A stretch of 12,136 bases of DNA, from positions 1 to 12,136 of the forward strand of contig JALLAZ010000779.1 in NCBI GenBank assembly GCA_036939755.1, read 5' to 3'. Each line of letters begins with the position of its first letter. Within the stretch, counting starts at the first letter, position 1. Positions 7,013-12,136 of the stretch are shown piece after piece. Made by a program: the position numbers and the translations under genes. This DNA comes from Stephanodiscus triporus. Taxonomy: Eukaryota; Bacillariophyta; Thalassiosirophyceae; Thalassiosirales; Thalassiosiraceae. The notes below the pieces were generated by a model that saw nothing but the letters and a program-made list of their open reading frames with translations, searched no databases and was not told where the DNA came from.

Positions 7013-10000
7013 TTAGAAGTCAGACTTCACCAAGTTAGTGGGCTTCTTCCTCATGGATGCCCTTGAAGCCTTCCTTGTAGACATTGTAGACAAGGGAGTA
7101 TTCTGTATGGCAGACTTTCCAAGAGGAGTGCGCATCTTATTCCTCATGGCTCTTGTCAGCCGCTTGGCCGGAGTCTGTGCTTTCTTCGTTGACTTCTCTG
7201 GACTGAACAGAGCTCGCTTTTCCTTGAAAGGCGTCTTTGATGGTGAGTTACTGTCACCTGTCTGTGGTGTGTCAGTTTCACCATCCACATTGGGCAGGAA
7301 CATGCTCTCATCGAACGTGTCATCAGCGCCAAAGGCTGTTTCCTGGAGAGCTTTATCAACGGACTTGATGGGAGATGTTTCCCAAAGAGATGATGTGTCA
7401 TCAGACGATGAAGACGAGGATGGTGGGTTGACATTAGGTTGCTCTCGTAAAGCTAAATTTTCTTCCTCCAAAGCCTTGATTCGCGCTTTCAGAGCATCTA
7501 ATGATGCATTCTCTTCCTCCAAAGCCTCGATTCTCGCTTTCAGAGCCTCTAATGATGAATTCTCTTCCTCCAAAGCCTCGATCTTCGCTTTCAGAGCCTC
7601 TGCAGACGCTCTTTCCTCCAACAAAGATTCGATATTTGCCTTGAGAGTCTCTGCCCTTGATTTCAACACGTCGCGCTCACTTTCAATATCGGATTTAACT
7701 GTTTTCGTCAAACCAAGCTCGGTATCAATAGCTGCGAGCTGCTTCGAGATATCGGTGACATTCCTCTGAAGCACCGCCTTCTCTGCCGAGAGCATGACAA
7801 TGACTTCATGTCCAAGGGCAAGGTCGTTATCACGAAGATTTAATAGCCTGCCAGTGCGATCAAGATCGGCTTCAGCAAACTTGAGTTGTGCGTCCACCTG
7901 CGATTTTGAGATGGTAACAAATTCCATCTCGTCCTCTAATGTATCAACATAATCCCGTAGTCTGTGAAGAGATGCAATCCGTTCCTGCAAATTGCTACGC
8001 TCTGACTTCAACGCATCGACCTCTTCCGAAAGAGACTTTGACTGGATTGCTGTCTTCGCGAGGTTATCAGCGGTCTCCGCCTTTTCGGCAAGAAGGCAGT
8101 CGTTTGTATCCTCGGCATCTTTCAAATTAGCCGTCATAGTCTCAATTTGAAGTTTCAAGGATTCAATGTCGGCATTGTACTCCTGCCGTTGGGCCTCGAG
8201 CTGTTTCAATGCTTGGTCCCTTTCTTGTACAAGGGCATTGAGATGGCACTCTTTGGCAAAGGCATCATTCGAGGCTTCCTTTAACTGATCTGTCAGTGAC
8301 TCTTTGCAGCCAACTGCAGCATCTTTTTCAGTTTGGAGCTCAGTAATCCTAGCATTCAATGATACCTCCAACTCCTCTCGCTCCATTTTCACAATTTCCA
8401 TTTCATCAGTAACTTGTTCGAGCCGCTGGGCAATCTGGGCCTCGTGATTTCGAAGAAATTCGACAGTCTCTTCTGCCTTCTTTGTTTTAGTTTCTAAGCT
8501 TGCGGTTTTGTCCTGAAGCAGAGCAATCTTTTCCTCTGATGACTCGGCAACCTGCAACAGCTGACGAGACACTGTAGCTAGTTCGTTCTGCACAATGGAC
8601 TTTTCTCGTGAAAGATGGTCAATGCTCTCGTCGCACAGCGCAAGCTCGTCAATGTGTGCAGCAACTTGGGCATGACGCAAATGCTCTTGCAGTCGAATGG
8701 TACGATCACAATCGGCTTCGTTGGATTGAAGTCGTTCTTCCAATCGTTCATTCTCAATCGTGAAGAAGACAACGTCATCCTCCAGCATGGCGACACGGTC
8801 ATGAAGTTTGTCGAAAGATGCCACACTTCTCTGCAACGCATCACGCTGTGACGTCAGTGCCTCTACCTCTACAAGTAGCAAGGTATTATTTGTAACTACA
8901 TCCTCAAGATTTGCAGCAACTTTGCTCTTTTCGACAACGAGGGACTCGAGAATTTCCTCCACCTTTTTTAATTCGGCTCTTAAGGCATCTTCCTGCAGTT
9001 TGAACGATTCAAGGTCGGCAATGCTCTTTTCCTTTGTGTGTTCCAGCTGCCTCAATGCATCATCCTTGACTTGCTCGAGATTTTCGAGCTGAATCTTCGT
9101 ATACTGAAGATCGTCAGAGACCTGCTTCAAATTACTCATGAGCGACTCATTGTCACTCATGGCGCTGGCGAGATCGTCATGCAGTTGACCAAGCTTAGTG
9201 TTCAATTCGGTCATGGATTCATTGTGACGTTCGGCCATCCTCGCCGATTCTTCTTTGGCAGCTGTCATCTTATCCTGATGCTCGAGGAAAGCAGCATTTG
9301 CGTTGTCAACCTGAATTTTCATCCCATCGACGATCTCTTGAAGCTCGGCTGTCTTCAGCTTCTCAGCTGCGAGCACTGATTGCGTTGACTCCAAACAGGC
9401 CACTGTCACTTTCATCTCCCCCTGGAGAGCTTCAATATGTGCCTCATTAGTTTGAATCTTTTCCAAGTTTTCATTCATGACGAGCTGTTTTTCGTCCAAC
9501 CTCGATTGCAGCATGACGTTTGAATTCTCAAGTGTTGTCACATCCTTGATGATGTTGTCGATTTCGATGTTGCGTTCGTCCGACATGTTCTGCAACTTCT
9601 GTCGAAGAGAGTCCCTTTCGTTCAGAAGCGAGACGAGGGATGCCTCCAATTCGAACTTCTCATCAGATCCAAATGCGTCAGTGGCACTGGACTCTAACTC
9701 GTCCACCTTGGCCTTCGTCTCCTTGTACTTGAGCATCCAGTCGACTGATTCGGATGGCACAGCCTCGAGCTGTTCGCGCAAGACGGCTACCTCCTCACGA
9801 AGGGCTGCAATCTCATTATCTCCTTCCACCTCCAATGTCTTGCCCTTGCTGGATAGATAGGTGATCCGTCTATCTTTGCATTTGCGAATCAGCGTCTCCT
9901 GTTGTAACTTCCTCTTCAGCAAATTGACCTGCACCTCTCGATGATTGCACACTTCCCCCAAGACCTTCACCTTGCTGCTCAACTTCGAATTCTGATGCAT

Positions 10001-11586
10001 TAACGCATTCACAGTGACATCGCTGGCGGGCTTCTTTACGTCGATGCTTTCCGACGGAAGAAGTTCTTGGTCGAACGCTGATCGTCGATCTCCGCCGTCT
10101 GCGAGCGGCGCGAGACCGTTTGCGAGGTCCAACTCGGCCCGTAGGCGTGCGATCTCCGCCTGCAAAGCCGTCACGGATACGCAGGTGTTTTCGTTCAAGA
10201 CGGCAGTGTTCGTGATCAACTTTGCCCGCTGCGCGAACGTAAGCGTGGAAATCGTCTCCGACAGCGACGACGCGGAGGGGGTCACGGTCGCAACTAGGCA
10301 TGTCTTGCTGTTGCCGCCGAACGAATCCCTAAGGAGGAAGGTCAATTTCGAATCCCTGAACGGCACATGCTTGGACGACTTGCCCTTCTCGCGATCGACG
10401 AGGGAATTGATAACCTGACCGAGACACAGGAGGGAGGTGTTGATCATGCTCGCCTCCTTCAATCGGTCGCCATCCGCGGCGGTGGTCTTCTGTCGTTCGC
10501 TCCCGGCGAGATCGACCAACGTGAACTTGGACATGCGGACCTTGCTCACGCCGCCGTCCTCGGATACAAGCTCGCTCCTTACGGTCAACACGAAAACAGC
10601 ATGCGAGCGGGACGAGACCCTGTTCATGTTCGTCGCCGCCACGCTCCGATTGGCCATACCGCGACGCAGGGCGTCCATGGCCTCGGAGGTGTCGTTCACC
10701 TCCCACTCGAACAGTCCCTCCACGTACACGCCCTTGGCGGAATCCTCCCTCACCGACAGTCCCCTGTCGTCCTCCGTCGCGTTGCCATCGTTGGGCGAGA
10801 GGAGGTCGTACACGCGCTCGTTGTAAATTTCCAAGAAGGACGCCTTCGTCGTCGTGCGGGTTATCCCGCCACCGCCGCCCGCGTCGCTGGTGGGACGCGC
10901 GATTTTCTCGAAAATCGACTTTAGAGCCCGCTGGACAAGCCCCGCATCGTCGCTGCCCTCCCTTTTTTTTTTACGACGATCGGAAGAGAGAGAGTTTTTT
11001 TTTTTCGAGACACAAGGGGTGTAAACGGTGCGTGAGATGATCAACGAAAGTCGACGTGGGTAAGTATGTAGCATGCGCACGATTCTCCTCCTCAACGGGG
11101 AACTGACCGTCCTTCCTCTCCGAAGACGGTGTATGTCTTTCCCGATCCCGTCTGACCGTACGCGACGATGGTCCCGTTATAACCGGCGCAGACAGCGTCG
11201 ATGATCCCCTCGACCGAGTCGAATATCTGGGCCTGCCGCGACTGCGGACCGAAGACGGCGTCGTACGTGAACGAGCGCTGCTGGGCCGAGGGGCCGTTCG
11301 CGCCGCTGTCGTAGCCGCTGCCGTATCCGCCGGACCCGCCGCCCTGATCGACGATGACGACTTTCCCCCTACCGCCGTTGATCGGGGCGGACGCGGTCGC
11401 TCGGCGCTCGTCGCCAACGCCGAAGTCGATCGACGACCCCATACCGCCGTCGTCGATCTCGAGGATGCTCGAGGGGCTGGACCTCGACTCGCGATCGCTG
11501 AGGGGTCGGACGCGCACGAGCACGCGAATGTTAGCGGGCGCCGCCGCCGTCGCAGCCGCGGCCGCCGCGGACTCGGACGCGGACAT
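7013..11586 (-). CDS. Kinesin motor protein, kinesin-12 (KIF15)-like, 1475 aa, two exons
   Basis: Exons are 11586-11108 and 10961-7013. The start is the first ATG after an in-frame TAA (11667-11665). The N-terminal motor moves on microtubules using ATP: IRVLVRVRPL near residue 20, P-loop GQTGSGKT (144-151), SFLEIYNERVYDLL (201-214), switch I NMNRVSSRSH (271-280), switch II LVDLAGSE (308-315) and HVPFRDSKLT (358-367). All catalytic motifs are intact. The neck RAKLITNTAVLNENT followed by ALQAEIARLRAEL resembles KIF15, which points to kinesin-12; those proteins act in spindle or division-plane organisation. Residues about 423-1330 are coiled coil, with a large internal duplication and a 17-residue repeat. 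The tail (about 1330-1475) is basic, with many S/T-P sites and KRALF. GC content is higher in the motor part than in the stalk. The subfamily is judged by eye; the kinesin call is certain. Confidence 0.95.
7457..7654 (-). repeat. 51-bp tandem repeat (17 residues) in the kinesin stalk
   Basis: Three near-identical units have anchors (TCTTCCTCC on the plus strand) at 7461, 7512 and 7563, exactly 51 bp apart. A more diverged fourth copy reaches about 7654. They encode units such as SSLEALKARIEALEEEN and ASLDALKARIKALEEEN at the C-terminal end of the coiled coil (about residues 1263-1328). Confidence 0.9.
7724..9064 (-). repeat. Internal duplication of about 170 residues in the kinesin stalk
   Basis: Segment A (9064-8543, about residues 793-966) and segment B (8218-7724, about 1075-1239) align without a gap over about 125 residues. 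By eye about 50 positions are identical. Landmarks: DDALRQLE/DQALKQLE, ADLESFKLQ/ADIESLKLQ, LHDRVAMLEDD/LRDYVDTLEDE and NEADCDRTIRL/AEADLDRTGRL. About 108 residues of other coiled coil lie between them. DNA similarity is low, so the event is old. Confidence 0.8.
10962..11107 (-). other. Kinesin intron, just after the P-loop
   Basis: The donor is GGACG|GTCAGT, 9 codons after GQTGSGKT, in phase 2. The favoured acceptor is the AG at 10963-10962, giving VFGEEGR-EGSDDAGLVQ (146 nt). A second AG 9 nt downstream (GGGCAG|CGAC, exon starting at 10952) keeps the same frame and drops EGS. The intron holds runs of 11 and 10 A on the minus strand and a CTCTCTCTCTTCC tract. The downstream frame is open across part of the intron but not protein-like. 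Confidence 0.8.
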
Positions 11587-12007
11587 GGTTTCCGACGACG
11601 GAGGGTCCGAGTTCTCGCCCGATCGCCGAGCGTTGCGGCAAACGGTGCGTGGGGATTTTGAATTTTACCGGCCGTGGGTGGACGCGCACACGCACCGCGC
11701 TTCTCCGCACTGTCGGGGCGTTCTCGGAAGAAGGCAGTAGTTTCCCACAGGGCAGCGCTATGAATAAGTTGGTGGATGGCAGAGGGGTCTTCTGGCACCT
11801 CTTTGTTCTCTGATCTTCTGGTGCTGCTTGGTTTGCGAGCGGCAGTCGCAGTCGGATGGAAAGTGGCGAGAAAGACATCGGCTCGTCAAACGGTTGTTTT
11901 TCGACCGAAGTAGGAGAGGCACGCAAGTACATACGATACGTATTTTTATCTACTTACACCGTATCGTAAATCGTAATTAAAAAGCTACTCCTACTGTATC
12001 ATAACAT
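11587..12007. promoter_or_regulatory. Upstream region of the kinesin gene
   Basis: These 421 bases precede the kinesin ATG on the minus strand and should hold its 5' UTR and promoter. The part next to the gene is GC-rich; from about 11930 it turns AT-rich. A 9-bp inverted repeat, TACGATACG (11932-11940) and CGTATCGTA (11960-11968), has a 19-nt spacer. No other gene is supported here. Confidence 0.5.
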
Positions 12008-12136
12008 GATACGAATTCGTATCACGTTATGATACGAATTCGTATTGTGTGAATTTGTATGATACGAATTCGTATCACGTTATGATACGAATTCGTATTG
12101 TATGAATTTGTATGATACGAATTCGTATCAAATCAT
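12008..12136. repeat. Palindrome-based tandem array, 53-bp unit, continues past the right edge
   Basis: The core GATACGAATTCGTAT occurs at 12008, 12031, 12061, 12084 and 12114, spaced 23, 30, 23, 30 bp, giving a 53-bp higher-order unit. The first, and probably all, copies sit in a perfect or near-perfect palindrome such as TGATACGAATTCGTATCA. The 30-bp spacers also hold a diverged half-copy (GAATTTGTAT). No gene or CRISPR-associated sequence accompanies it. Confidence 0.9.

Noticed and set aside
7038..7769. Plus-strand open frame of 243 codons opposite the kinesin tail
   Set aside because: It is the shadow of the Ser/Lys/Glu-rich tail and the 51-bp repeat; the minus frame has clear kinesin sequence.
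12008..12136. CRISPR-like array
   Set aside because: The spacers are themselves repeated and the genes have introns, so this is a eukaryotic tandem repeat.
1..12136. A gene cluster, defence system or mobile element
   Set aside because: The five genes alternate in strand, are unrelated by family, and I saw no transposase, integrase, reverse transcriptase or terminal repeats.

Overview
The window is nuclear DNA from a eukaryotic alga, most likely a diatom or another alga with a red-type complex plastid. Seen directly: three genes are each interrupted by one short GT-AG intron (134, 59 and about 146 nt), there are AATAAA signals, and there are no bacterial operons. One protein begins with a signal peptide ending AHA|FA, which fits the ASAFAP-type plastid-import motif of diatoms and relatives. 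The species is not identified.

Layout, left to right, with strands alternating - + - + -. (1) A minus-strand gene starts at 1475 and runs off the left edge: at least 491 residues, with low-complexity stretches (poly-Gln, Asp/Asn, poly-Gly), family not recognised. (2) Divergent from it, a plus-strand two-exon gene (1813-3302) encodes a 451-residue EamA/DMT membrane transporter predicted to go to the plastid. (3) Convergent to that, a minus-strand two-exon gene (5474-3862, N-terminus uncertain) encodes a hydrophilic protein with a C-terminal CxxC...CxxxxC zinc ribbon created at the splice junction. (4) Head-to-head with gene 3, a single-exon plus-strand gene (5655-6485) encodes a 276-residue coiled-coil protein, possibly flagellar or basal-body related. 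(5) A minus-strand two-exon gene (11586-7013) encodes a 1475-residue kinesin. It has an N-terminal motor, a long coiled-coil stalk and a basic tail rich in CDK sites, and most resembles kinesin-12 (KIF15-like).

Non-coding structure includes a degenerate 51-bp tandem repeat downstream of gene 4 and, at the right edge, an AT-rich array of a 53-bp unit built from a perfect palindrome.

The genes do not form an obvious pathway, and I found no defence, mobile or biosynthetic system. The strongest points for a second look are inside the kinesin: a large ungapped internal duplication of the stalk, a 17-residue repeat that forces coiled-coil phase shifts, and a tail combining a cyclin-docking-like motif with five CDK consensus sites. 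Others are the unannotated open frame at the left edge and the unresolved first exon of gene 3.
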